Source of the DNA: Cohnella silvisoli
GTDB lineage: Bacteria > Bacillota > Bacilli > Paenibacillales > Paenibacillaceae
Assembly (NCBI RefSeq): GCF_021190915.1
Contig: NZ_JAIOAP010000003.1
Coordinates: 248,001 to 312,000 of the forward strand
Direction of reading: 5' to 3'
DNA length: 64,000 bases
A model generated the notes under the pieces. It was not told the DNA's origin and did not search any database. It saw only the letters and a list, made by a program, of their open reading frames with translations. Of this stretch, positions 1 to 8,871 are shown one piece after another. Every line of letters begins with the position of its first letter. Within the stretch, counting starts at the first letter, position 1. The position numbers were made by a program, and so were the translations under genes.

Positions 1-1294
1 CTTTCAGCTTCTCGTACTCGGTTTTTATGGCGTCCCAGCACTCTTGCGGAGTGGATTCCTTGAGCATCATTTTTTGCGTCTCTTTCACGACAACGTCGGT
101 GAAGCCCGGCAGCGAGCCATCCAAATAGAAACCGATGTTCGTCTTGCTGATGGCCTCGTTCAGCTCCTGCTTAAGCGGCGGCAAGTTAAAGGTCGAAGAG
201 TCCACTGTAATGCTGGAAGTAAGACCGCCTTCGGACCAGATTTTCACCACTTCGGGATCCATGAAGATATCGATGAAGTCGAGCGCCGCTTCTTTCTTCT
301 CCGGTGTCAGTTTCGCGTTAAGCGCCCAGGCGCCGTCCGTCGAATTGACGATGGTGTTCGGCAGCTTGCTGTCCGTAACCGGGAAGGCGAATACGCCGAC
401 AGGGAAGTCCAAATCCTTGTAAGCAGGCAGGTTCCAGTCACCGTCCACGACCATTGCGGTTTCTCCTTTGGCGAACAAAGTCGGAATCGCATTGTAATCG
501 ATCGAGGACATATCTTTCCGGTAGTAGCCTTTGTTAACCCAATCGTTCACGGTAGTGAGGGAGGAGACCATCGCATCCTCCAGCGGCTTGCTGACGCCCT
601 TCAAATAATAGAAGTCGTTGACGTTCTTCATGTCCACTTGCCCATACAGCAGGGAGAATACGCTCCACATAAGGTTGAAATTGTTCAGGCCCGCATTTTC
701 CATCGGAATTTTGCCTGCTGTCTTAACCTTTTCCAGAATGGCGTTATATTGTTCGACGGAAGTCGGCGGCGTGAGATTCAGTTCCTCGAACATTTTTTTG
801 TTGTAAAACACGACGACAGGCGCCATCAGGAACGGCACGCTGTAGTAGGTGTCAGGCGTTCTTAAGTTGTTGTATTCGATGGCTCCGGACACTTGCTTAT
901 CCAGCCAGCCCCGACTTTTTACATCTTCCGTAATATCCATCAGGTAGTTGTTCTTTTGCAGCATCTGCTGCTTGGCATCGTCCACATACACGATATCCTG
1001 ACCTTCGCCGGAGGAAAATGCCAGCTTCAGGCTTTGTTCGTAATTGCCGCCATCGGCGCTGTGCTGGATCGTGACATTCGGGTGTTTCTTGTTGAAAATG
1101 GCGATCGTCTGATCCATCATCTTGATGCGCTCTTCGCTGTTCAGATAGGATGTGACGGTCAGGGTAATGTTCTTTTCCGCATTCGTTGCGCTTGCGCTCT
1201 CGGAACTGCCATTGTTTGAAGTACCGGAGCTGCAGCCGATCAGACCGGTTACGAAGGCAGCTAACAAGGACAACAAGACGATTTTTCTGCTCAT
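1..1294 (-). CDS. Sugar ABC transporter substrate-binding lipoprotein, 3' end outside window
   Basis: Extracellular solute-binding protein of the sugar (CUT1) class, expected to capture an oligosaccharide outside the membrane. The start at 1294 is preceded by AAAGGGG. The N-terminus MSRKIVLLSLLAAFVTGLIGC is a lipoprotein signal with lipobox LIGC, followed by a Ser/Asn/Gly-rich linker. The mature part has the usual features of the fold, such as FNKKHPNVTIQ near the start and a central stretch reading FYNKKMFEELNLTPPTS. About 431 codons are visible and the reading frame is still open at base 1, so only the last few residues are missing. It lies downstream of, and on the same strand as, the kinase/regulator pair, but a terminator at 1375-1413 separates them. 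It therefore probably has its own promoter controlled by that regulator. Permeases would be expected beyond the window edge. The ligand cannot be read from sequence. Confidence 0.9.
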   Translation of the reverse strand, partial: MSRKIVLLSLLAAFVTGLIGCSSGTSNNGSSESASATNAEKNITLTVTSYLNSEERIKMMDQTIAIFNKKHPNVTIQHSADGGNYEQSLKLAFSSGEGQDIVYVDDAKQQMLQKNNYLMDITEDVKSRGWLDKQVSGAIEYNNLRTPDTYYSVPFLMAPVVVFYNKKMFEELNLTPPTSVEQYNAILEKVKTAGKIPMENAGLNNFNLMWSVFSLLYGQVDMKNVNDFYYLKGVSKPLEDAMVSSLTTVNDWVNKGYYRKDMSSIDYNAIPTLFAKGETAMVVDGDWNLPAYKDLDFPVGVFAFPVTDSKLPNTIVNSTDGAWALNAKLTPEKKEAALDFIDIFMDPEVVKIWSEGGLTSSITVDSSTFNLPPLKQELNEAISKTNIGFYLDGSLPGFTDVVVKETQKMMLKESTPQECWDAIKTEYEKLK

Positions 1295-1374
1295 CTTATG
1301 AACGAACCCCTTTCTGTGCAGAACTCTGATTGATAAGACATGATTATTGTAGCGCCCCGGGCAACCCTCTGAAA

Positions 1375-1413
1375 TGCAAAAAACAACGGGTTCACCGCGG
1401 TCCCCGTTGTTTT
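1375..1413 (-). terminator. Rho-independent terminator after the yesMN-type pair
   Basis: Stem AAAACAACGGG / CCCGTTGTTTT around a 12-base loop. Read on the minus strand it ends in a T run. It lies 54 bases after the kinase stop and before the binding-protein gene, so it separates the two transcripts. Confidence 0.75.
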
Positions 1414-1466
1414 GTCCCAGTAGCCGCAACGTGCGCGGTCAGGACGATCTTATTCCTGGTACTATT

Positions 1467-3278
1467 CTACGATTTTGGGACTGCAGGCAGCCGAAGCGTT
1501 ACGCAAGTTCCTGCTTGTCCGCTTTGGATCTCGATACCGTAACGCAATCCATAATGCAATTGCAGTCGCTGGTGAACGTTGGATAGGCCAACATTGTCTC
1601 GCTCTTCCGGGTCTTCCAGCTTAAGGCGAAGCGCCGTTAGCTTGTCCTCGGGGATTCCGCAGCCGTTGTCGCGGACATGCAGCAGCATATCGCCATCGGT
1701 GCGGGCGCCTTCGATCCGGATTTCTCCCCGAAAACGGGTCGGCTCCAAGCCATGCAGCAGCGCGTTCTCGATGAGAGGCTGAACGATAAGCCGCGGAACC
1801 GTAATGTCGAGAAGGGCTTCCTCGATATTCACGATTAAATGTATCCCGTCACCGTAGCGGGTATTCATGATTTTCAAATAATCTTGGACATAATCGAGCT
1901 CTTCCCGCAAGGGCACGATCGGGACGGTGCTCTTGTATATCGGGCGGATCAAGTTTCCCAGTGAAGTGATCGTTTCCATAATGTTCGTGGCGCGGATGGA
2001 GATAGCCATCCATTTAATCGTATTTAGCGTATTAAACAGGAAATGAGGGTTGATCTGGGATTGCAGCACCTTGATTTCGGCAAGCTTCTTGCCGCGTTCG
2101 ATCCGGTTGTTCTCCTCGACGAGTTCGCTGATGCTATGCGACATCCGGTTAAATTCTTCCACGACGATGCCGAGTTCGTTCGAAGGTCTGTGCGCGATCT
2201 GTGTACCGAGATGTCCTTGCTTCAAATTTCTCATCCCGGCAAGCAGCGTGTAGATAGGCCCGGTCAGCTTTCTCGTCCACCAGAACGAAAACGCGCCGCC
2301 AATAATGAGGCTGATCAATAACACAACCATTAGCGTCCAACGCAGAGTATAGATATCGGACATAAACACGGATAGCGGCATTTCCATGCCGAGCAGCCAG
2401 CCCGTTTCCGATAATCGGTAATAAATGAACTGCCGTTTCTGATCGTCCATATTGGTAATAAAGCTGCCGTATTGGCCAGTCATTTGATCCAAATCGGAAC
2501 GGCGCTGCCCCAAGCCTGCCTTGTCGTTGGAGGAAATAATGGTCCCATTCGCATCGAGCAGCACCATGCGGGTGTCCGGATCGTCCGTTAAATCCCCGAA
2601 TGTGTCGTAAACGGAAGACTCCAGCAGGTTGAAAACCAATGTCCCGCCTGGAACGGACTGATAGAAGGTTTTCACTGCGCGCGCGGCGGATATGATCGGC
2701 ACGTCCGCGCCGGGCTGCTTTCTTTCCGCCACGCTTGTTTCAAACGGACCGGATCGTCCTCCCCCTGCCCAGACGAGACGCGGATAACGCTCCACGGCTT
2801 CCAGATTCATCGGGGATTGTTGGAAGGGGCGGGGCGTCGGCTGCAGCGAAGCGTAGCTCGTTGACGACGTTACCCCGATGGTTTTGCCATCCTTGGTAAT
2901 AATGAAGATCGAGTGCAGGAACGGATAATTTCTCACGTCCGCCGCCATTGTCTGCATGATGGAGCGAACCAATTGGATGCGGCGATATTCGTTTTTCTCG
3001 GTGTCGTTCAGGAAAGTTTCGAAGTCTGAATTTAGAAAATACGATTTCGAAAGGCTGTCCGTCTTCGTCTGGAAATCCAGCAGATTGCGTTCCACCTGCC
3101 GGAAGCTCCGGACAGTCGATTCCTCATTCCGATGTTGGAGAATTTCCAGCAAATTCACATACAGGAAAACAGAACCGAGCCCAAGAATGAGCAGACTGGA
3201 CAACAAGAAGGTCAGCAGCAGCTGCGTCCGCAGCATGAGCGCACCGAATTTGCGTCGGAGAGAGGATAGGGCGCTCAT
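1467..3278 (-). CDS. Sensor histidine kinase, YesM family
   Basis: Membrane sensor kinase of the LytS/YesM class (603 residues). One transmembrane helix near residues 18-40 and a second near 315-335 enclose a large extracytoplasmic sensor region of Cache type. A HAMP linker follows, then the His_kinase domain with the motif INPHFLFNTLNTIKW; His412 is the likely phosphorylated residue. The HATPase_c domain shows PLIENALLHG (N box) and VRDNGCGIPED (G1 box). Its ATG overlaps the stop of the response-regulator gene by four bases, so the two are translationally coupled. By family knowledge it probably senses a sugar or the loaded binding protein, and phosphorylates its partner to switch on the adjacent transporter. 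Confidence 0.93.
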   Translation of the reverse strand: MSALSSLRRKFGALMLRTQLLLTFLLSSLLILGLGSVFLYVNLLEILQHRNEESTVRSFRQVERNLLDFQTKTDSLSKSYFLNSDFETFLNDTEKNEYRRIQLVRSIMQTMAADVRNYPFLHSIFIITKDGKTIGVTSSTSYASLQPTPRPFQQSPMNLEAVERYPRLVWAGGGRSGPFETSVAERKQPGADVPIISAARAVKTFYQSVPGGTLVFNLLESSVYDTFGDLTDDPDTRMVLLDANGTIISSNDKAGLGQRRSDLDQMTGQYGSFITNMDDQKRQFIYYRLSETGWLLGMEMPLSVFMSDIYTLRWTLMVVLLISLIIGGAFSFWWTRKLTGPIYTLLAGMRNLKQGHLGTQIAHRPSNELGIVVEEFNRMSHSISELVEENNRIERGKKLAEIKVLQSQINPHFLFNTLNTIKWMAISIRATNIMETITSLGNLIRPIYKSTVPIVPLREELDYVQDYLKIMNTRYGDGIHLIVNIEEALLDITVPRLIVQPLIENALLHGLEPTRFRGEIRIEGARTDGDMLLHVRDNGCGIPEDKLTALRLKLEDPEERDNVGLSNVHQRLQLHYGLRYGIEIQSGQAGTCVTLRLPAVPKS

Positions 3279-4891
3279 GGCCTGTTTCCTTGCGCCAGAA
3301 CGGAGTCACGGCGTTTGCGGTATTCCGTCGGGTTCAGCCCAGTTTCCTTTCGGAATACCCGGCTGAAGTAGCTGTGATCGGAGAAGCCGACCAGATGGGC
3401 GATTTCGTAAGTTTTCATCATCGTCGTGTTCATAAGTTCCATAGATTTGGCGATTCTATAGCTGTTCGTATAATCGACGACGCTTAGGCCGGTTTCTTTT
3501 CTAAATAACGTCCCGAAATAATTCGTGCTCATAGACACCTGCGCGGCAAGGTCGGAACTGGAAAGCTCCTCATTGTAATGGAGGTGAATGATCTCGATGG
3601 CGTCGGCAACCGCCTTGCTGAATGTTTGGCGGGACTTGATCCGACTGGCCAACCGATCCATCGCATCGATTATAGCGGAGACCGCTTCTTCCAGCGATTC
3701 GCTGCTTGCCAGCTTCTCGTGGGCCGCAAATGCGATTTGATCGGCTTCAGATCCCGTCAGCGCGAAATACACTACTGGCAGCTGCAGAAGCTGGGTCATC
3801 AGCGCGTTTAATGCATTCCGGTCATGCGGATTGTCGCGCTGCAGGTACGCCTTTATTTTGGAATCCCATTGTTTCTGAAATTTTTCATCGCCGAAGAGAG
3901 CGCTATGTTTCGTCAGCTTATCCAACTTTGACTCCACAAGGTCATTTACCGCATCTATCCGAACTTCCGCCTTGTGGATCAGCCGGTCTCCGCCTAGCAC
4001 GAATTTGTAAGCCAGTGCTTCCAAGCATTCCGCATATTGCTTTGGAATATGCTGAAATCCGTTGCGCATGGGGCTGACTCCGAATGTGACGGTAACATTG
4101 AAAAAGGTGTTCATTACTTTCTGAATGTGCCCGGCCATCTCTGCGATGAGCTGCTGAATTTTTAATTCGCTGTGGAGATCGTGCATACTCAGCAGGAGCA
4201 TATAACGCCAAGGTTCTATATGAATGACAAGTCCTCGGTTGTACATCATCAGAACTTCATTTAGCACATTAAGCAACGAGGACTTGATCAAATCGCCGTT
4301 CTCATCGTTGAAGCGCTTCTGGAGCACGTGGAAATGATCCACATCAACGACCATCATAAGCAGCTTCTGATCCGGCAGCTGTTTATTCGTCTGTTTCAGA
4401 AGCTCGGTAAACTCCGGAGTGCTGTATAATTGGCGGAACATGAAGTCTTTGATCAGATTTTCCAGCCATACTTGTTCATTCAAGGGAGGAATGGCCGAAG
4501 TACGTCTTTGCTGCTCAACCATCTTTTCTTTCACTTTGAGCAGCACATTCTCCATTTGATCCGGCGTCATCGTTAGCTTAAGCATATAATCGGTTACTCC
4601 GAGGGAAATCGCTTGGCGAACCAGATCGAATTCTTCAAGGGCAGTCAAGATGACGATTTTGGTATGCTCGTCCTTCTCCCGAATTTGCTGAATCAGCTTC
4701 ATCCCGTCCATAATGGGCATCTTTATATCCGTGATGATGATGTCCGGTTTTTCTTTCACGTAGACGTCCCATGCTTCCGCGCCGTCCGCCACCGCGGCGA
4801 TGACTTCCATCCCCAGCTTTGCCCAATCGATCGAATTGCGCAGCCCGACCCGGACCAGAATCTCATCTTCGGCAATTAGTACTCGGTACAT
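3275..4891 (-). CDS. Response regulator, REC plus AraC-type HTH (YesN family)
   Basis: DNA-binding partner of the downstream kinase. The receiver domain fills residues 1-120; the acidic pocket is E8-D9 and the predicted phospho-acceptor is Asp55 in IITDIKMP. A middle region of about 300 residues follows, then an AraC-type double helix-turn-helix at the C-terminus (DLAAQVSMSTNYFGTLFRKE and a second helix pair ending FSRVFRKETGLNPTEYRKRR). I chose the ATG at 4891 because GGAG lies 10 bases upstream of it; an in-frame GTG at 4900 sits almost on top of that ribosome binding site. It probably activates the binding-protein gene and the permeases expected beyond base 1. Confidence 0.93.
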   Translation of the reverse strand: MYRVLIAEDEILVRVGLRNSIDWAKLGMEVIAAVADGAEAWDVYVKEKPDIIITDIKMPIMDGMKLIQQIREKDEHTKIVILTALEEFDLVRQAISLGVTDYMLKLTMTPDQMENVLLKVKEKMVEQQRRTSAIPPLNEQVWLENLIKDFMFRQLYSTPEFTELLKQTNKQLPDQKLLMMVVDVDHFHVLQKRFNDENGDLIKSSLLNVLNEVLMMYNRGLVIHIEPWRYMLLLSMHDLHSELKIQQLIAEMAGHIQKVMNTFFNVTVTFGVSPMRNGFQHIPKQYAECLEALAYKFVLGGDRLIHKAEVRIDAVNDLVESKLDKLTKHSALFGDEKFQKQWDSKIKAYLQRDNPHDRNALNALMTQLLQLPVVYFALTGSEADQIAFAAHEKLASSESLEEAVSAIIDAMDRLASRIKSRQTFSKAVADAIEIIHLHYNEELSSSDLAAQVSMSTNYFGTLFRKETGLSVVDYTNSYRIAKSMELMNTTMMKTYEIAHLVGFSDHSYFSRVFRKETGLNPTEYRKRRDSVLAQGNRP

Positions 4892-5058
4892 GGCGGTCAC
4901 GCTCCTTCAATCATCCTGTTACCACACAATATAGTCTATCCTGACAAGCGAGACAAGCGTGTTCGGAAGACGTTCTATCGGAAAAGAGCTGAGAATAGTG
5001 AAAAGAAATCAAAGGATATGGTAAATCAACCGTACAATAATCCGCTTAGTATTGTAAA

Positions 5059-5072
5059 TGAAGGCGTTTACA
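5059..5072 (+). promoter_or_regulatory. Catabolite-response element (cre) upstream of a secreted protein gene
   Basis: TGAAGGCGTTTACA matches the Bacillus cre consensus TGAAARCGYTTWCA at 13 of 14 positions. It ends 22 bases before the start codon at 5095, where bound CcpA would block transcription. A wider inverted repeat, TGTAAA-N8-TTTACA, overlaps it at 5053-5072. Confidence 0.7.
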
Positions 5073-5094
5073 TTTTATGCGGAGGTGTCGGTTC

Positions 5095-7821
5095 ATGAGC
5101 ACTAGGCTTGCAATGAGGTTTATATTTTTGACATTCCTGCTCGTCCTGCTGGCAGGACAGAGCGCATTTGCATCATACACTTTTACGTCGGACGGAATTA
5201 TTATCGCAAGGGATGACGGTTCGGGTTTCTCCTATGATTACGCTCCTTCCGTGATCGTTGACGGGACGACGACCAAAATTTGGTGGTGCGGCCGAGGGCT
5301 GAACGGCGGCGACAGCATTTTCTATTCTTCGAAAGTAGGCAGCGGTTCCTTCTCCACACCGCAAATCGTCCTGTCTCCGACGGCCGCGTGGGAGACAACC
5401 CATACATGCGACCCTTCGGTCATTAAGGGAAACTGGACGGTCGGAAGTTCCGGCTACACTTATGCGATGTACTACGGGGCGGCAGCCGAAGTGAACGTTG
5501 GCATTACCAGCACGAAAATCGGAGTTGCCTTCTCCAACGACGGAGTGACTTGGACGAAGTATGCCGGCAATCCCATTTTGACCAACCCGGACTCTAATTA
5601 CGATTACGGCGTGGGCATGATGTCCGCCTATAGCACCGGCGGATCGAACGTCACTTTAGCGTACTACGATCACAGAAAAAACAGCGCAACGATCGTGCGT
5701 ACGTCTACGGACGGGGTAGCTTTCAGCAATCCGTACAGGTTGCCCTTCTCCGGATTGGATACGACCGGCGATCTGGCCTACTCCTCCACTGAAAACAAAT
5801 GGTATTTGACGACCAAAAATCAGGAAGCCGATAATATCGACGGGGTAGAGCGGTCGGACAGAGAGATGCACGTTTTCCGGACAAACGGAAGCTCATTGTA
5901 CAACAATGACTGGTCCTATATCGGTCATATCGGCCAGTCCCTTACGGGGTATTATAAAAATCACAATCCGGGATGGTACAGGGACGTTTCCGGAAATTTG
6001 CATGAAGCGTCGGGCAGCCGGTTTATCGGATTCGGAGCGCAGACGGCTAACTGGGGCACAACCGATCCCAACAGTTGGGATTTGGCGCGGGTAACGATGT
6101 CCGGGACTCCCGACTCCGTTTCGTCGCCGGGCTCCTTCCAATTGAGCTCTCCCTCCAATGGTTCGCTTGCGCTGGATCCACAGAACGTTACGTTTAATTG
6201 GCAGTCATCGTCGAATGCCAACAATTACATTCTCACGGTTTCCGAAAGCTCGTCGCTTAGTCAGTACGATTCGGGAATTTCCACCCCGATCGTAACTTCC
6301 ATTCATGCAACCTCGTACCGGGCAATTCAGACTTCATTTAACACTTGGAACTACGGCATGGTTCTGGAGCCCGATAAAACCTATTACTGGACGGTCAAGG
6401 CCGTGAACAGTCAGGGAGACGTCGTGGCTTCCAACGGCCCGTATTCCTTCACGACGAGGAAAAACTTGAATTGGGACTTCAATGGTATCAATCACCAAAA
6501 GTGGTTTTGGCAAAACGGAGTGACACCGACAAGCGTAGGGGCCGGTCGGGCGATATTCGATTTAACGGGAACGGACAACCTAATCTCCAACGGCAGAACA
6601 TACGGTCCCATCAGTCTGGATCTATCGGCTAAAGATAAAGTAATCGTAAGAATGAAAAACAAGTCTTCGGCAAATACGCTGAGAGTGCACTATGCTTTAA
6701 TGGATGACAGTTATTGCGGGGACAACAATGCCGGCTGCTATCGATATAAAGACTTCAAAATCGTGCCGAGCGACACCGTGTATCGGGAATACGTATTGGA
6801 TATGTCGGGAAGTACGGGGTGGAATACTTCGGGTAAGAGACTGGCGCTCGTTAAATTGAATTTTAACGGTACCGGAGTCGTGGAATTGGATAACATTATG
6901 ATCGCGGGCAGCGATTTCGCCAGAACGAATATCGATGATCGGGTGCTTCGGTTCGGTGCAAGTGCAAGCAGCCATTTCGACACCGCGAACTTCCCCGTCT
7001 CCAACATCATGGACAATCATTCCGGGTCCATGTGGGTCAGCGCGGGTCACCCGGGCGAGAATTATACGGAATCGGTCGTCCTCGATACGGGAAAAAGCGA
7101 TAAAATCACCAAGATCATATTCACTCCCCGCAGCGACGGGTTGGCCGTCCCGAAAGATTTCAATGTGTACGTCAGCGATAATCAAAGCAGCTGGGGAACG
7201 GCCGTCGTATCCGTAACGAATAACCCAGCCGGCACGACTGAGCAAGTTTTCACGCTCGGTACGCCCAAAGCGGGAAGGTACGTGAAATTCGAGGCGACCA
7301 AGCTAAGGACGGACGGGAGCTCGACTTATTTTCTTCAAATCCCCGAATTGCATGCCGATCGCGATATTACGAATCTCGCAACGGTTCCCAATGCGGATTT
7401 CGAAAGCGAGGTCGTGAACTGGTCGAAGTGGGCTAGCAATGGCGACCCAACGATTCTTTTTACGGGAACCCGTAATATTACTGGCGTTGCTGCCGTGAAT
7501 GGTTCCCAGAACTACGCCACCGTATTCGATGCGGTCGGTACGGCAGGTCGATTGTACCGGACAATCTCGGGGCTTCAGGCAGGCGCAACCTACAAAATTA
7601 CGGTTTGGGCGCAAGCTTCGGGAAGAAATGCCAAGCTAGAAGTGAAAAATTACGGCGGGGCGGACGTATCTGCAACGACGACGAGCAGCACCTGGGTTCC
7701 GATCTCGGTGAACGTCACGCTGGGCGGTGCGAATACGTCGCTCGAAATCCATTTGTACGGCGAAGCGGGCAGCGCATGGTCCTACGCTAACTTTGACAAT
7801 TTGGAAATCTTCAAGACATAA
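5095..7821 (+). CDS. Secreted multidomain beta-propeller / carbohydrate-binding protein
   Basis: 908-residue exported protein. I chose the ATG at 5095 because GGAGG lies 9 bases upstream; the in-frame ATG at 5077 has no such site. A signal peptide ending QSAFA is followed by a region of about 310 residues that looks like a five-bladed propeller of the GH43/GH32 superfamily, with short blade motifs such as KIWWCGRG, YAMYYGAA and IGVAFSNDGVTW. Next come an Ig/FnIII-like module (residues ~340-455, ending YYWTVKAVNSQGD), a jelly-roll-like region, a discoidin-type (F5/8C) module near 610-760 (LRFGASASSHFDTANFPVSN and GRYVKFEA) and a C-terminal carbohydrate-binding-like module (FESEVVNWSKW). I cannot point to a complete catalytic triad, so it may be a glycosidase or a non-catalytic polysaccharide-binding protein. 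A cre site upstream suggests glucose repression. Confidence 0.8.
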   Translation: MSTRLAMRFIFLTFLLVLLAGQSAFASYTFTSDGIIIARDDGSGFSYDYAPSVIVDGTTTKIWWCGRGLNGGDSIFYSSKVGSGSFSTPQIVLSPTAAWETTHTCDPSVIKGNWTVGSSGYTYAMYYGAAAEVNVGITSTKIGVAFSNDGVTWTKYAGNPILTNPDSNYDYGVGMMSAYSTGGSNVTLAYYDHRKNSATIVRTSTDGVAFSNPYRLPFSGLDTTGDLAYSSTENKWYLTTKNQEADNIDGVERSDREMHVFRTNGSSLYNNDWSYIGHIGQSLTGYYKNHNPGWYRDVSGNLHEASGSRFIGFGAQTANWGTTDPNSWDLARVTMSGTPDSVSSPGSFQLSSPSNGSLALDPQNVTFNWQSSSNANNYILTVSESSSLSQYDSGISTPIVTSIHATSYRAIQTSFNTWNYGMVLEPDKTYYWTVKAVNSQGDVVASNGPYSFTTRKNLNWDFNGINHQKWFWQNGVTPTSVGAGRAIFDLTGTDNLISNGRTYGPISLDLSAKDKVIVRMKNKSSANTLRVHYALMDDSYCGDNNAGCYRYKDFKIVPSDTVYREYVLDMSGSTGWNTSGKRLALVKLNFNGTGVVELDNIMIAGSDFARTNIDDRVLRFGASASSHFDTANFPVSNIMDNHSGSMWVSAGHPGENYTESVVLDTGKSDKITKIIFTPRSDGLAVPKDFNVYVSDNQSSWGTAVVSVTNNPAGTTEQVFTLGTPKAGRYVKFEATKLRTDGSSTYFLQIPELHADRDITNLATVPNADFESEVVNWSKWASNGDPTILFTGTRNITGVAAVNGSQNYATVFDAVGTAGRLYRTISGLQAGATYKITVWAQASGRNAKLEVKNYGGADVSATTTSSTWVPISVNVTLGGANTSLEIHLYGEAGSAWSYANFDNLEIFKT

Positions 7822-7841
7822 TCAATGAAGTAGACGCAGTG

Positions 7842-7882
7842 AACCGTCGGGCGATGGGAGGATTCCAGCCCGGCGGTTTTGT
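7842..7882 (+). terminator. Terminator after the secreted propeller gene
   Basis: Stem AACCGTCGGGC / GCCCGGCGGTT with one mismatch, 15-base loop, followed by TTTTG. It shows that the next gene does not start at the in-frame TTG at 7879, which lies inside this stem's tail. Confidence 0.7.
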
Positions 7883-7911
7883 CGGCTGACAACATGATGG
7901 GGGTTAAGCGG

Positions 7912-8871
7912 ATGTCAGAACCTGTGCATATGAAGAGTGAACTCATCGACAAGTTGAGTATGATGATTCCGATCATTCACCACGTAGGTTGGGAAGTGCG
8001 GGATCACAAATGGGCTTGTCCGACCCAGGCAAGCAAACACGAACCTTGTTTGGAATACGATGAGACGCAGCGCTCCTATTTTCGGGCCATTCCCTATCAC
8101 TGGATGATGATGGTTATTGAAGGACAGGTAGAAGTCATTCTGAAAGACGGGAAATACAAGGTAGAGAAGGACATGCTCGTCAATTTGCCGCCTCATTGTC
8201 TTCATCGGTTGCGGGTCGATAAAATGGCCAAGTATGTATGGGTGCACTATAACGTCAATATTTCGGATGTACGGGAAGAAGCTCATGGCTATGCCGATTT
8301 CGAGAGAGAACAGGAGCGGCTTACGGGGGCAGCAAATTATCGCCGGGCGCAAGTCGATCTGCCGGTTCTGAACGTTGTCCAGAATCCCCAAATGATCCGC
8401 AAGGTATTTGTCGCTGTGACCGAGGAGTTCATGCTGGAGGAACCGGGCTACTTGCTTGCTTCCCGGGCCAACATGCAGTTATTGTTGACCTTGCTGTACC
8501 GGAACGAGTATCAAGAAAAAGAAAACCGTCATTCGATCGGAATTTCGGACCCCTATATTGCCCAAACGGTCGAGCATATCCACCAGTTTTTCGCCCACAA
8601 GCTTACCGTTCCCCAGTTGGCCAAATCCATCAATTTGAGTCCCAATTATTTTACGTCCAGATTCGGCGAATTAACGGGCTTCAGTCCGGTTGAATACATT
8701 CAAAGGCTGCGGATCAACCATGCCAAAAAACTGATGAGGGCAACCAACTATACGCTGACCGAAATCGCCGACTTGCTCGGCTTCGACAGCATCTCCCATT
8801 TCAGCCGGACGTTTCACAAATTCGAGGGAATCTCTCCGAAAGCTTATCGGATAACGATCCCCCGCTACTAG
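7912..8871 (+). CDS. AraC family transcriptional regulator with cupin sensor
   Basis: About 319 residues. The N-terminal half is an AraC-type cupin ligand-binding domain (VIEGQVEVILKDGKYKVEKD followed by the NLPPHCLHRLRV turn). The C-terminal half holds two helix-turn-helix motifs: LTVPQLAKSINLSPNYFTSR and TLTEIADLLGFDSISHFSRT, ending in the AraC signature FHKFEGISPKAYR. I prefer the ATG at 7912, which has GGGGG 8 bases upstream; an ATG pair at 7894 is possible. It follows the secreted propeller gene across a terminator and may regulate it in response to a sugar. Its stop codon overlaps the stop of the convergent gene. Confidence 0.88.
   Translation: MSEPVHMKSELIDKLSMMIPIIHHVGWEVRDHKWACPTQASKHEPCLEYDETQRSYFRAIPYHWMMMVIEGQVEVILKDGKYKVEKDMLVNLPPHCLHRLRVDKMAKYVWVHYNVNISDVREEAHGYADFEREQERLTGAANYRRAQVDLPVLNVVQNPQMIRKVFVAVTEEFMLEEPGYLLASRANMQLLLTLLYRNEYQEKENRHSIGISDPYIAQTVEHIHQFFAHKLTVPQLAKSINLSPNYFTSRFGELTGFSPVEYIQRLRINHAKKLMRATNYTLTEIADLLGFDSISHFSRTFHKFEGISPKAYRITIPRY

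Noticed and set aside
44..865. Long plus-strand open frame over the first gene
   Set aside because: It is antisense to a clear substrate-binding protein with signal peptide and ribosome binding site; the plus frame has no family features.
6697..7245. 182-residue minus-strand frame
   Set aside because: Antisense to the discoidin-like part of the secreted protein; no recognisable features.
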